From assembly GCF_002794255.1 (NCBI RefSeq), contig NZ_PGGW01000044.1:1-52178 (forward strand): a stretch of DNA of 52,178 bases, in the 5' to 3' direction. The position numbers and the translations under genes are program-made. Each line of letters opens with the position of its first letter. Position 1 is the first letter of the stretch. The notes under the pieces were generated by a model. It was not told the DNA's origin, did no database searches, and saw only the letters and a list, made by a program, of their open reading frames with translations. This document shows positions 42,243-52,178 of the stretch, piece after piece. Origin of the DNA: Streptomyces carminius (GTDB taxonomy: Bacteria > Actinomycetota > Actinomycetes > Streptomycetales > Streptomycetaceae).

Positions 42243-43777
42243 CTCGACGGGCTCCCTTCCAGGACGAGGTCGAGGACCCGGTGCTCGTCGAGCTCCCGGG
42301 CGGGTGCGGTGTGGACGACCCGGCCCTCACGCAGCACCAGCACCCGGTCGGCCAGGCCGAGTACCTCCGGCACCTCGCTGGAGACCAGCAGGACGGCCAC
42401 TCCGTCGTCGGCGAGGCGGCGGATGACGGCGTAGAGCTCGGCCCGGGCACCGACGTCGACGCCGCGGGTGGGTTCGTCCAGCAGCAGCACCCGGCAGCCG
42501 CGCAGCAGCCAGCGGGCGAGGACGACCTTCTGCTGGTTGCCGCCGGAGAGGGTGCGCACCGGGCGGTCGGGGTCGTCGGGGCGCAGGGAGAGGTCGCGGG
42601 TGTGGCGGTGGGCCGCGGCGCGTTCTTGTCGGCGGTCCAGCCAGCCGCCGCGGGCGAAGCGTGGCAGGCAGGACAGGGACACGTTGCGGGTGACCGAGTC
42701 GAGCATCAGCAGCCCCTGGGCCTTGCGTTCCTCGGGGGCCAGCCCCAGTCCGGCGCGGACGGCGGCGGTGACGCTGCCGGGGCGCAGGGGACGGCCGTCG
42801 ACCAGGACCCGGCCGGCGGTGGGAGGGCGGGCCCCGTAGACCGTCTCCAGGATCTCCGAGCGGCCGGAGCCGACCAGGCCCGCCAGACCGACGATCTCGC
42901 CGGGGCGCACCTCCAGGTCGACCGGCTCGAACTCCCCGTCCCGGGCGAGTCCTTCGACCTTCAGCACCGGCCGCGCGGAGGGGTGGGGGAGGTCCGCGGA
43001 ACGCCCGGGGAAGACGTACTCGACGGTGCGGCCCGTCATGAGGGAGACGACGTCGCCGGTGGGAACGGACCGGGCGGGCAGTCCGCGGGCGACGACGCGC
43101 CCGTCCTTCAGTACGGTGACGCGGTCGCCGATCCGGCGGATCTCCTCCAGACGGTGGGAGATGTAGACCACCGCGACGCCGTCGGCGGTGAGGTCGGTGA
43201 CGATGCGGAAGAGGTTGCCGACCTCGTCGGGGTCCAGGGCAGCGGACGGCTCGTCCATGACGATGAGGCGGACGTCGTGGGAGAGGGCGCGGGCCATGCT
43301 GACGATCTGACGGGCCGCGGCGGACAGCCGGCGGACGAGGGTGTCCGGGGCGATCTCGGGATGGCCCAGGCGTGCGAGAAGGCGCGCGGTGGTCTCACGG
43401 GCGGCGCGGGGCCGTACGAAGCCGGCGGTGGCGGCCTCGTGGCCGAGGTGGATGTTCTCGGTGACGGACAGGTCCTCGACCAGGTCGAGTTCCTGGTGGA
43501 TGGTGGCGATACCGAGGGCCATGGCGGCGGTCGGCGTCCTCAGCCGGACGGCTCCGCCCCGCCAGGTGATCTCGCCCTCGTCCGGCTGGTGGACCCCGGC
43601 GAGGATCTTGATGAGGGTCGACTTCCCGGCGCCGTTCTGGCCGAGGAGACAGTGCACCTCCCCGGCTCGCACGTCGAGGTCGACACCGTCGAGTGCGCGC
43701 ACGCCGGGGAAGGACTTGGTGATGCCGGACATGGTGAGAAGGGGAAGGGGGTCCCGCTGGTGTTGCTCTGGTGCCAT
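42239..43777 (-). CDS. Ribose-type sugar ABC ATPase (RbsA-like, two domains)
   Basis: A 512-residue tandem ATPase. Domain 1 has Walker A GQNGAGKST, a signature altered to LSAAARQ, and Walker B VRLIVMDEPSAAL. Domain 2 has the degenerate loop GLVGSGRSE, an intact signature LSGGNQQK and LLLDEPTRGVDVG. This asymmetry is normal for RbsA/XylG/MglA. The ATG at 43777 is preferred over a GTG at 43801 because GGAG precedes it by 8 nt. The ROK gene ends 177 nt upstream, so a separate promoter may lie in between. Confidence 0.9.
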   Translation of the reverse strand: MAPEQHQRDPLPLLTMSGITKSFPGVRALDGVDLDVRAGEVHCLLGQNGAGKSTLIKILAGVHQPDEGEITWRGGAVRLRTPTAAMALGIATIHQELDLVEDLSVTENIHLGHEAATAGFVRPRAARETTARLLARLGHPEIAPDTLVRRLSAAARQIVSMARALSHDVRLIVMDEPSAALDPDEVGNLFRIVTDLTADGVAVVYISHRLEEIRRIGDRVTVLKDGRVVARGLPARSVPTGDVVSLMTGRTVEYVFPGRSADLPHPSARPVLKVEGLARDGEFEPVDLEVRPGEIVGLAGLVGSGRSEILETVYGARPPTAGRVLVDGRPLRPGSVTAAVRAGLGLAPEERKAQGLLMLDSVTRNVSLSCLPRFARGGWLDRRQERAAAHRHTRDLSLRPDDPDRPVRTLSGGNQQKVVLARWLLRGCRVLLLDEPTRGVDVGARAELYAVIRRLADDGVAVLLVSSEVPEVLGLADRVLVLREGRVVHTAPARELDEHRVLDLVLEGSPSR

Positions 43778-43954
43778 GACGAGCTCCAGGGAGTGCCCCA
43801 TGCGTTCGGGCCATGGGGAGGAGGCGGCCGGTGGAGGTGGGTGGGGCCGTACGGAACGGGGCAGGACGGGGTGGAGCGTGCGGGTGTGCGTCCTGTTGGT
43901 GCGGCTCGGGATACCGGTGGTGTGGTTGTCGGTGGTGGTGCGGAGCCCGGCCGC

Positions 43955-45151
43955 TCAGGCCGGGGCGAACAGGTGGTCGCTGATGAGCCGGGCCGCACCG
44001 GTGACCCCGGCGACGGGTCCCAGCTCGCCCAGCACGATGGGAAGGTTGCCGGTGGCCAGCGGCAGCGACTGGCGGTAGACCTGGGTGCGGATGCTGGCGA
44101 GCAGGGTGTGGCCGAGCCCGGTCACACCACCTGCGATCACCACCAGAGCGGGGTTGAAGAAACTGACGAGGCCGGCGATGACCTGGCCGGTGCGGTTGCC
44201 GCCGGCGCGGATGAGTTCCAGACAGGCGGTGTCCCCGGCCGCGGCCGCGGCCGCCACGTCGGCGGCCGACAGCCGTCCGGCGGACTCCAGACGGGCGGCG
44301 AGCTCCGGCGACCGGCCGCACCGGGCGGCCTCCTCGGCGTCGCGGGCGAGCGCCGCGCCGCCGAAGTGCGCCTCCAGACAGCCCCGGTTGCCGCAGGCGC
44401 ACTGCCGCTTCTGCGGGCCGGACTCCACCTGGATGTGCCCGATGTCGCCGGCACTGCCCGTCGTACCGCGGTAGACCTCGCCTCCCACGACGATGCCGCA
44501 GCCGATGCCGGTGCCGATCTTGACGCAGAGGAAGTCCTGGACGGACCGGGCCACGCCCGCGTGCTGCTCCCCCATCGCCATCAGGTTCACGTCGTTGTCG
44601 ACCATGACGGGGCAGCCCAGTTCCTGGCTGAGCGCCTCCCGGACGGGGAAGCCGTCCCAGCCCGGCATGATCGGAGGTGCCACCGGGACCCCCTCGGGGA
44701 AGCGGACCGGCCCCGGAACGCCGATGCCGGCACCGTCGAAGCCCTCGGCCACTCCCGTGGCACGGAGCTTGGCCGCCATGGCGAGCACCTGTTCGAAGAC
44801 CGCGACCGGGCCTTCCCGCACGTCCATGGGCTGGTTGAGGTGGCCGAGGATCTCCAGTTCGGCACTGGTGACGGCCACGTCGATCGAGGTGGCGCCGACG
44901 TCGACGCCGAGGAAGCGCAGTCCGGGCGCCAGCCGGATGTTGTGGGAGCGGCGGCCGCCGCGGGAGGCGGCGAGGCCGTCGGCCACCACGAGGCCGGTCT
45001 CCAGCAAGCGGTCCGTCTCCACGGCCAGCCTGGAGCGGGAGAGGTCCATCCGGTCCCCCAGCCGGGCCCTGGAGGTGGGGCCGCCGTCGCGCAGCAGACG
45101 GAGCAGTCGTGCCTGGTGCGCGTTCGCGGGCCGAGCCGTCATACGTCTCAT
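43955..45151 (-). CDS. ROK-family transcriptional regulator
   Basis: A 398-residue XylR/NagC-type protein. The winged helix is at residues 8-65 (NAHQARLLRLLRDGGPTSRA, RMDLSRSRLAVETDRLLETG). The sugar-kinase-like domain has the phosphate motif LGVDVGATSIDVAV and the zinc site CACGNRGCLEAHFGG, with VMVDNDVNLMAMGEQ near the sugar site. The ATG at 45151 follows GGAGG. A perfect AT-rich palindrome lies 126 bp upstream. It very likely represses itself and the sugar ABC operon that follows it; the inducer should be the transported sugar. Confidence 0.9.
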   Translation of the reverse strand: MRRMTARPANAHQARLLRLLRDGGPTSRARLGDRMDLSRSRLAVETDRLLETGLVVADGLAASRGGRRSHNIRLAPGLRFLGVDVGATSIDVAVTSAELEILGHLNQPMDVREGPVAVFEQVLAMAAKLRATGVAEGFDGAGIGVPGPVRFPEGVPVAPPIMPGWDGFPVREALSQELGCPVMVDNDVNLMAMGEQHAGVARSVQDFLCVKIGTGIGCGIVVGGEVYRGTTGSAGDIGHIQVESGPQKRQCACGNRGCLEAHFGGAALARDAEEAARCGRSPELAARLESAGRLSAADVAAAAAAGDTACLELIRAGGNRTGQVIAGLVSFFNPALVVIAGGVTGLGHTLLASIRTQVYRQSLPLATGNLPIVLGELGPVAGVTGAARLISDHLFAPA

Positions 45152-45276
45152 GCCGCCCTCCTCTCCGGTCCCGGGTATCGGCAGGGGCCGCTCCGGCCCC
45201 GGTGAGCGTTGTGCCTCGCCGGACTTTCCCGAGGAACATAGCAGCGCCTGCCCGGGCCGGGAACAAGTTCTGCAAG

Positions 45277-45290
45277 AAGTATCGATACTT
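45277..45290. promoter_or_regulatory. Probable ROK operator
   Basis: AAGTATCGATACTT, a perfect 14-bp palindrome extended by G and T, in an AT-rich patch upstream of the ROK gene. AT-rich palindromes of this kind are usual ROK targets. No second copy is visible in the 177 nt before the ATPase gene. Confidence 0.65.
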
Positions 45291-45539
45291 TTTCCTGCTA
45301 CAGGACAAAGACGGTCGACAGTGCGCGGCAGTGCGGCTCGCCGCGTTCTCCCCTCACACGGTCGTGCACGTGCCGCTCAGGCGGAGCCTGCCCGGACAGG
45401 TCGCGCCCGGTGTCCCCGTCGACCTGGTCCTCGTCCACCGGTCGCCGGGCCTGCGCCCGTGCCTCTGGCCGCGGTCGCGCCGCAGACCGAGGCGCGGCAC
45501 CCCGCTGAGCGTGCGCACCGACGAGCGGCGCACGCGGCC

Positions 45540-46060
45540 CACGCGGACGCCTGGCGGCGCCGGTGGGTCGGCGCAGGTCGTCGGACACCGAGGTGGCGAG
45601 CAGCCGGCTGACGGGCTCGGCGGACAGGGCGGCCACCCCGCGCAGTGCCCTGAGCGCGCGCAGCCAGGTCACCGGGTTCTTCCGGCCCGGCCCGGCCATC
45701 AGCTGTCCGAGCGTGGTGAGCTGATCGAAGCAGGCCCGTCCGCAGGCCGGGTTCCCCCTGGTCGGACGGGAAGCAGGCGGTCATGCGGATACGGAAACGG
45801 CCCTGAGCCGACGGAATCGGGCCCAGGGGTCCCCGGTGGGTCCCCGCGGACCAGAACTCGGCGATCACCGAGTCGGCGCTGTGGCGCAACTCGATGGTCT
45901 CGTGGTTCCGGTCGGGAAGGCCGCCCGGGTGTCGTGGTGGTAGCCGCCGACCTCGCCCTCTCCCCGTCGTGGACGGCCTCGTCGTGGAAGTGGCCGAGCA
46001 CCAGGACGAGGCGCTGACGCGCGGCGAGGGCCTCGCGGCGCGGTGTGCCGAAATGCCATC
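45540..46060 (-). pseudogene. SnoaL-like (ester cyclase/NTF2-fold) gene, frameshifted
   Basis: Three minus frames rebuild one protein. The first gives REALAARQRLVLVLGHFHDE and AVHDGE (from about 46040). The second gives EVGGYHHDTRAAFP, then IELRHSADSVIAEFWSAGTH and RGPLGPIPSAQGRFRIRMTA. The third gives ACFDQLTTLGQLMAGPGRKN and WLRALRALRGVAALSAEPVS. The order matches SnoaL-like cyclases/NTF2-fold proteins, including HRGPLGPIP and the C-terminal FDQLTxLxQLG. Two or more indels break it. The remainder of 45300-45540 has no separate gene that I can support. Confidence 0.6.
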
Positions 46061-46068
46061 GTGGTGGC

Positions 46069-46641
46069 ATGACCGTAGAAGTTCGTCCGGCCTCGGTCTT
46101 CGAGGACGTCCGTACCCTGCTCGGCCCGAAGTCGCCCGGCGCCAACGTCTGCTGGTGCCTGAGCTACCGGCTCCCGTCCAAACTCAACCACGAACTCCGC
46201 GGACCGGCCCGCGGCGAGTACGTCGCCGACCTGTGCCACAGGCAACCTCCTCCCGGGGTACTCGCCTACGAGGGTGGGGAGCCGGTCGGCTGGGCCGCCG
46301 TGGCACCGCGTTCGGACACCTCCTTCGCCCGCAGCCGCAGGATTCCGTATGTCGACGACCTGCCGGTCTGGTCACTGTGGTGCGTTCGCGTACGCCCCGG
46401 CCACCGCAGGAAGGGGCTCTCGCACGCCCTCATCTCCGGCGCGGTCGAGTTCGCCCGCGCCCACGGTGCGCCGGCGATCGAGGCGTATCCCCTGGACAGT
46501 GGTGACGCCAAGGTCGACATGACGATGGCGTACGCCGGGCTGCGGAAGAACTTCGAGCGTGCCGGATTCGCCCATGCCGCCGACACCACCTCGGTGCTGG
46601 CCGGTCATCCCCGGGTCCTGATGCGGCTCGACCTGCGCTGA
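46069..46641 (+). CDS. GNAT-family N-acetyltransferase
   Basis: A 190-residue acetyltransferase. The acetyl-CoA loop is LWCVRVRPGHRRKGLSHALI, followed by the helix GAVEFARAHGAPAIEAYPLD and the closing strand AYAGLRKNFERAGFAHAADT. The N-terminal part (CWCLSYRLPSKLN) is typical of the actinobacterial subfamily with a Trp/Cys-rich start. The ATG at 46069 has only a weak GGTGG upstream. The acceptor is unknown. A GC hairpin (46650-46668) ends it. Confidence 0.8.
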   Translation: MTVEVRPASVFEDVRTLLGPKSPGANVCWCLSYRLPSKLNHELRGPARGEYVADLCHRQPPPGVLAYEGGEPVGWAAVAPRSDTSFARSRRIPYVDDLPVWSLWCVRVRPGHRRKGLSHALISGAVEFARAHGAPAIEAYPLDSGDAKVDMTMAYAGLRKNFERAGFAHAADTTSVLAGHPRVLMRLDLR

Positions 46642-46649
46642 CAGACCGT

Positions 46650-46668
46650 CCCCGGCCCCCGGCCGGGG
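46650..46668 (+). terminator. 8-bp GC hairpin after the GNAT gene
   Basis: CCCCGGCC, CCC loop, GGCCGGGG, 8 nt after the stop. Nothing else supportable lies between here and 46912. Confidence 0.5.
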
Positions 46669-46912
46669 TACTCCGGCGGTGTTCCCGAACCGGTCCGACA
46701 CCTCGTGCGGCTCGACGGTTCCGGTGCCTTCACACCGCTTACGGCGGCGAGCCGGCCGGCGGCCGTGTCACCGCGCGCCGTAGTACAGCCGGAGGAACTC
46801 CTCCGTCGCCGCGCCGACACCTCCCTCGCCACCGGCGCCACCCGCGGCGGTTCCGTGCGCTCCGCCTCCGTCCCGGTGTTCCCCTGCCGCCGCCCGGTGA
46901 GGTGGCACAGCC

Positions 46913-47533
46913 TTACCGCCCGTGCCGCCCTCCCGGTGTGTCCACCGTGGTGATCACCCGCACCAGGGCGGGCGTACGGGGGGCGGAGCCGAAACCGAAC
47001 CGCACCGGCGGGTCGACCGGCGCGAGCGCGCCCAGGTCCCGGCCCTCGAAGGAGGCCGCGAGCGAGATGACGGGCAGCAGGTCCAGGGCCCCGTACCACT
47101 CCCGGTACCCGCCGCCCGCGCTGCCCCGGGTACGTACCCCGGGCAGCAGGCGGGCGGGGACGTCGGTCAGCGCGGCCCAGGCGGGCCGGGCGGCCAGCGG
47201 GGCTGGCACGCACCGCAGCAGCCGGCCGAGTCCGCCCCGTCGTCCGGTGGTGAGGCGGAGATCCAGCGGTCCGGCCGCCACCTGCCACAACGGCCCGGAC
47301 ACGTCCACCGCCACCGGCACGACCCGCACCCGGTCGAAGCGGTAGACGGCGGAGACGAAGTCCGCGATCCGCTCGTCGGGGGCCAGCAGCAGCCGCTGTC
47401 CGCCGGCCCTCTCCAGCATCACGTCGCCGAACGGGCCGAACGGCGACTCCGGCCAGTGCCCCAGGACCACCCTCGTCCCGGAGGAGGTCCCGACCGCGCC
47501 GATCCACCCCCGAAACCGCAGGGCACTCCTCAT
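46913..47533 (-). CDS. Conserved hypothetical protein, beta-rich
   Basis: A 206-residue protein starting MRSALRFRGWIGAVGTSSGT, then VVLGHWPESPFGPFGDVMLE, FVSAVYRFDRVRVVPVAVDV, LDLRLTTGRRGGLGRLLRCV, TRGSAGGGYREWYGALDLLP and APVDPPVRFGFGSAPRTPAL. The alternating strands, the RFGFG and REWYGA blocks and the even length suggest a conserved actinobacterial family without an assigned function. There is no signal peptide, membrane span or catalytic motif. The ATG at 47533 has AAAGG upstream at long spacing. It is divergent from the secreted crystallin gene. Confidence 0.65.
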   Translation of the reverse strand: MRSALRFRGWIGAVGTSSGTRVVLGHWPESPFGPFGDVMLERAGGQRLLLAPDERIADFVSAVYRFDRVRVVPVAVDVSGPLWQVAAGPLDLRLTTGRRGGLGRLLRCVPAPLAARPAWAALTDVPARLLPGVRTRGSAGGGYREWYGALDLLPVISLAASFEGRDLGALAPVDPPVRFGFGSAPRTPALVRVITTVDTPGGRHGR

Positions 47534-47761
47534 CACACGCGCACCTTTCCGGGCGGACCGGGGCGTTCCTCCCCGGCCCCGTCCGGAACGCCCCGGTTCT
47601 CCAGGATGCCCGGTGTTCCGGGCCGGGGCGCCCACGGACACCGCCGCCGGCCGACTCGCGAGAGATTTCATTGAAACGTTGAACTGAAGCCGGTTGATGG
47701 TTGAAGATTCACTCAAAGCTCCGTCCCACCGGAGCTCTGATCGGGAAGGAACCGCAGCACT

Positions 47762-48115
47762 ATGAAGAGCCGACCCAAGAAACTGGCACTGGGTGCCATG
47801 ACGGCCGTCGCGGTGAGCGTCGCGCTCCCGGCAACCCCCGCCTTCGCCACCGACGAGATCGACTGCGGCGCCGGCACGGATTCCGTGCGGGTGACGTATC
47901 TGGAGAACGGCACGGAGCACGCCCGGTGCTGGACCGGCCCCGGCAACGTCCCGCTCGGACAGGGCGGCGTCACTTCCTTCACCTCGGGCGCCCACGAGGT
48001 GGTCGTCTTCTGGAGGACGAACCTGGGATGGGACGTCGAGGTGCTCCCGCCCCACACGTCGGCCCCCTTCACCGGCGCCGATACCTACCACGTCTACGGT
48101 TTCCACGTCAGGTAA
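47762..48115 (+). CDS. Secreted beta/gamma-crystallin, killer-toxin-like
   Basis: A 117-residue protein with a Sec signal peptide (KKLALGAMTAVAVSVALPAT, cleavage near AFA-TD at residue 29) and a mature part of about 88 residues. It begins EIDCGAGTDSVRVTYLENGT, has a second Cys in HARCWTGPGNVPLG, and ends in strands such as EVVVFWRTNLGWDVEVLPP. This is the layout of Streptomyces killer-toxin-like (SKLP) proteins, a single beta/gamma-crystallin domain with one disulphide. The original SKLP affects yeast growth; activity here is untested. The ATG at 47762 follows AAGGAA. Confidence 0.75.
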   Translation: MKSRPKKLALGAMTAVAVSVALPATPAFATDEIDCGAGTDSVRVTYLENGTEHARCWTGPGNVPLGQGGVTSFTSGAHEVVVFWRTNLGWDVEVLPPHTSAPFTGADTYHVYGFHVR

Positions 48116-48419
48116 CCGCTGACCGCGGCCGGCCCGCTCCGTCCGGGCCGGGCCGGCCGTTCGCGGCGCACACGGTGACGAGGGGTGCTCGCCACCCGGC
48201 GGCCGGCGGAACTTCTCGTCCGAGAAAGTCCGGAACAACAGTCCGGGATCGTCCGGCGCGGGGGCGGTACGCGCCCGGGGACGGTCACCGGAGGCGACCG
48301 GACGACCGGGTGACCGGTGCGGTGCCGCGTCGGAGCGCGCGTCCATCGGCCGCGTCTGCCGGTTGTTCGGACAAGCCGGCACCGCCAGGGCCTGGCGATG
48401 ACCGCTGTCGCTCCGCGGC

Positions 48420-48699
48420 AGGCCGAGTTGGCAGACAGCCGGTCCCGGTGGCACCGCCGCCCAGCAGTTCGGCGGCGCGGGCCCCCTCCGCGTACTGCGA
48501 GAGCACCAGCACCGGCAGTCCGGGGATCTCGGCCCTGGCCCGCGGGGCGGCCCGCAGCCCCTTCGTCGCGGAAGCCCGGCGGCATCCGCACGTCGAGCAC
48601 GGCCACGCCCGGGCGGTGTTCCAGCCGCATCGGCAGGATCTCCGGTCCGGCGCCGGCGACGGCCGCCACCTCGTGCCCGGCCGAGGCCGGCAACGGCAC
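48420..48699 (-). pseudogene. LuxR-type response regulator receiver-domain fragment
   Basis: Reading from 48699: SAGHEVAAVAGAGPEILPMR, then EHRPGVAVLDVRMPPGFRDE with the phosphoryl Asp. After one extra G in a GGGG run it continues in the next frame as LRAALRARAEIPGLPVLVLS and QYAEGARAAELLGGG. It is the receiver domain of a NarL/LuxR-family regulator. The first strand is missing, cut at a 20-bp inverted repeat, and no helix-turn-helix domain follows. No partner histidine kinase is present. Confidence 0.65.
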
Positions 48700-48735
48700 C
48701 AGCCCTTCCCGGAACAGGGCTGGTGCCGTTGCCGG
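48687..48735. repeat. 20-bp perfect inverted repeat, 9-nt loop
   Basis: The left arm CCGGCAACGGCACCAGCCCT (48687-48706) and the right arm (48716-48735) are exact complements. It coincides with the truncation point of the response-regulator remnant. The flanking 48740-48928 and 48116-48420 contain no gene that I can support. Confidence 0.65.
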
Positions 48736-48928
48736 TCTCCGCGATCACCGTCGTCCCGGGCGGGAAGTACGGTCGGAACTCCGAGGCGGGAGACCACCCG
48801 GACGCGGACGGCCGGTCCGAAGGGGCGGAGGAGCCCTCTGCACCACCGCCGGGGAGCGGGCTCCACCGCGGGAGTCCGCCCGCCCCACCGGATCCTTCCG
48901 GCACTGCGAGGCTGCCGGCGAACGGGCG

Positions 48929-51051
<2,123 letters not shown>

Positions 51052-52178
51052 GTGGCCATTTTTCTTCACCGAGTGGGCCGTCTGGCCTTTCGGCAACGTT
51101 GGTACGTCGTTCTGATCTGGGTGGCCGTTCTGGCCTTCACCGGACTCAGTGCTCTCAAGGCCCCGGAGGCGTCCGACAAGGGGTTCTCCATGCCGGGCAT
51201 CGAGTCCCAGAAGGCGTTCGACCTGATGGAACAGCGCTTTCCCGGAACCGCTGCCGATGGTGCGACCGCCCGGATCGTGTTCGTCGCGCCGAGCGGGGAG
51301 CGGATCACCGCCCCTGGGAACAGGCAGGCCGTGGAGAAGGCCGTGGCCTCTCTGGCCGACGGCGGACAGGTCGTGAGCGCGTCCGACCCGTTCCGGTCGA
51401 AGACCCTGAGCAGGGACGGCCGGACGGCGTACGCGACCGTCACCTACGAGGTCGGTGCCAAGGACCTCACCGACGCCAGCAAGAGCCGGCTGGAGGAGGC
51501 TGTCCACAGCGCTCAGGATGCCGGGCTGACCGTCGAGGCGGGCGGAAGCGCCCTGAACGCGGGTGGCGGGCCGGGCGGTACGGCCGAGCTGATCGGTGTC
51601 GCGGTGGCCGCCGTCGTCCTGCTGGTCACCTTCGGTTCGCTGGCCGCGGCCGGGCTGCCGCTGCTGACCGCCCTGATCGGCGTCGGGGTCAGCATGGCCG
51701 GCATTCTGGCACTGGCCCATGCGCTGGACTTGTCCGCGACGACGAGCATCCTGGCGATGATGCTGGGACTCGCGGTCGGCATCGACTACGCGCTGTTCGT
51801 CGTCTCCCGCTACCGCGAGGAGCGGGCCAGGGGCCGTGCGCCGCAGGAGGCGGTCGGGCTGGCGGTCGGCACGGCCGGTTCCGCGGTGGTGTTCGCCGGG
51901 CTCACCGTCGTCATCGCGCTGGCCGGACTCGCGGTGGTCGGCGTCCCGATGCTCACCAAGATGGGGCTGGCCGCGGCGGGCGCGGTCGTCGTCGCCGTGC
52001 TGATCGCGCTGACGCTGGTCCCGGCGTTCCTCGGTTTCTGGCCGAACGCCGTGCTCACGCGGCGGGCCCGCAAGGGCGGACAGGCCGAGGAACAGGACAC
52101 CCGGAACAACGGGGGCACCCGCTGGGCGCGGTTCGTCCTGCGGCGCCCGCTGCCCGTGCTGCTGCTCGGCGTGGCGGG
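51052..52178 (+). CDS. MMPL/RND-family transporter (partial)
   Basis: The first 375 residues of an MMPL-family membrane protein, continuing past the window. Span 1 is RWYVVLIWVAVLAFTGLSAL. An extracytoplasmic loop of about 140 residues follows (FSMPGIESQKAFDLMEQRFP), then a block of spans including LIGVAVAAVVLLVTFGSLAA and the family signature GLAVGIDYALFVVSRYREER. The GTG at 51052 follows GGGGAG at long spacing; codons agree with the frame to the window edge. Family members export lipids, siderophores or antibiotics by proton-motive force. Confidence 0.85.
   Translation, partial: MAIFLHRVGRLAFRQRWYVVLIWVAVLAFTGLSALKAPEASDKGFSMPGIESQKAFDLMEQRFPGTAADGATARIVFVAPSGERITAPGNRQAVEKAVASLADGGQVVSASDPFRSKTLSRDGRTAYATVTYEVGAKDLTDASKSRLEEAVHSAQDAGLTVEAGGSALNAGGGPGGTAELIGVAVAAVVLLVTFGSLAAAGLPLLTALIGVGVSMAGILALAHALDLSATTSILAMMLGLAVGIDYALFVVSRYREERARGRAPQEAVGLAVGTAGSAVVFAGLTVVIALAGLAVVGVPMLTKMGLAAAGAVVVAVLIALTLVPAFLGFWPNAVLTRRARKGGQAEEQDTRNNGGTRWARFVLRRPLPVLLLGVA

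Noticed and set aside
42134..45205. Plus-strand open frame of over 1000 codons
   Set aside because: Antisense to the ATPase and ROK genes, whose motifs are unambiguous on the minus strand; composition is typical of a reverse-complement frame.
48720..48800. Minus-strand fragment PYFPPGTTVIAETGNG resembling a thiamine-enzyme block
   Set aside because: Only about 16 residues with no supporting context; too short to call a decarboxylase remnant.

Overview
The window is about 52 kb of very GC-rich DNA with strong third-position GC bias, GTG and TTG starts, short translationally coupled operons and gene families typical of Streptomyces (WYL and ROK regulators, SpoIIE/STAS partner-switch proteins, bxl xylobiose locus, killer-toxin-like crystallin, FtsK-gamma-like protein). 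The many decayed genes and insertion-sequence scars suggest an accessory part of a Streptomyces chromosome, such as an arm. Species cannot be assigned by eye.

Region 1 (1-9.7 kb): a small methyltransferase, a decayed metallo-hydrolase, and a coupled pair of HEAT-repeat genes, one of which is a MerR regulator; a MerR-type promoter lies upstream. Then come an unrecognised coiled-coil acidic protein, an Abi-like protein and a frameshifted DUF721 (DciA-like) gene. The region ends with a SpoIIE-type phosphatase coupled to a STAS anti-sigma antagonist, next to a truncated second STAS gene.

Region 2 (9.7-17.5 kb): insertion-sequence territory. An intact IS5-family element sits beside an aminoglycoside-phosphotransferase-like gene, and a third copy of the IS end lies on the far side of that kinase. 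Two internally deleted ISL3 elements and a frameshifted IS5 transposase follow. Between them lie an ArsR regulator with a divergent FAD monooxygenase and two clear operators, an ECF sigma operon with a 45-residue membrane peptide, and a SUFU-domain protein.

Region 3 (17.5-31.7 kb): sugar catabolism. An IlvD/Edd dehydratase and an FAH-family protein under a divergent FadR-type regulator resemble the two dehydration steps of an oxidative pentose (Weimberg-type) route. A WYL regulator and epoxide hydrolase separate them from a complete bxlR / bxlEFG-bxlA locus (LacI regulator, xylobiose-type ABC importer, GH3 enzyme) with two matching operator palindromes.

Region 4 (31.8-37.4 kb): a ribbon-helix-helix antitoxin with a PIN-like toxin, a gutted M15 peptidase gene, a RibD-type reductase, an alpha/beta hydrolase lacking its catalytic Ser and His, and a membrane protein with a zinc-finger-like start and an FtsK-gamma-like winged helix at its end.

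Region 5 (37.4-52.2 kb): a ROK-regulated ribose-type sugar ABC operon with a Gfo/Idh/MocA oxidoreductase and a TIM-barrel isomerase, a decayed SnoaL gene, a GNAT enzyme, a secreted beta/gamma-crystallin, a truncated response regulator carrying a 20-bp inverted repeat, a secreted GH10 xylanase with CBM2, and the start of an MMPL transporter.

Taken together, the xylanase, the xylobiose importer, the GH3 enzyme and the pentonate dehydratase pair outline a path from xylan towards 2-oxoglutarate, though several steps are not in view. Starts and functions were judged by reading alone; no database search was run.
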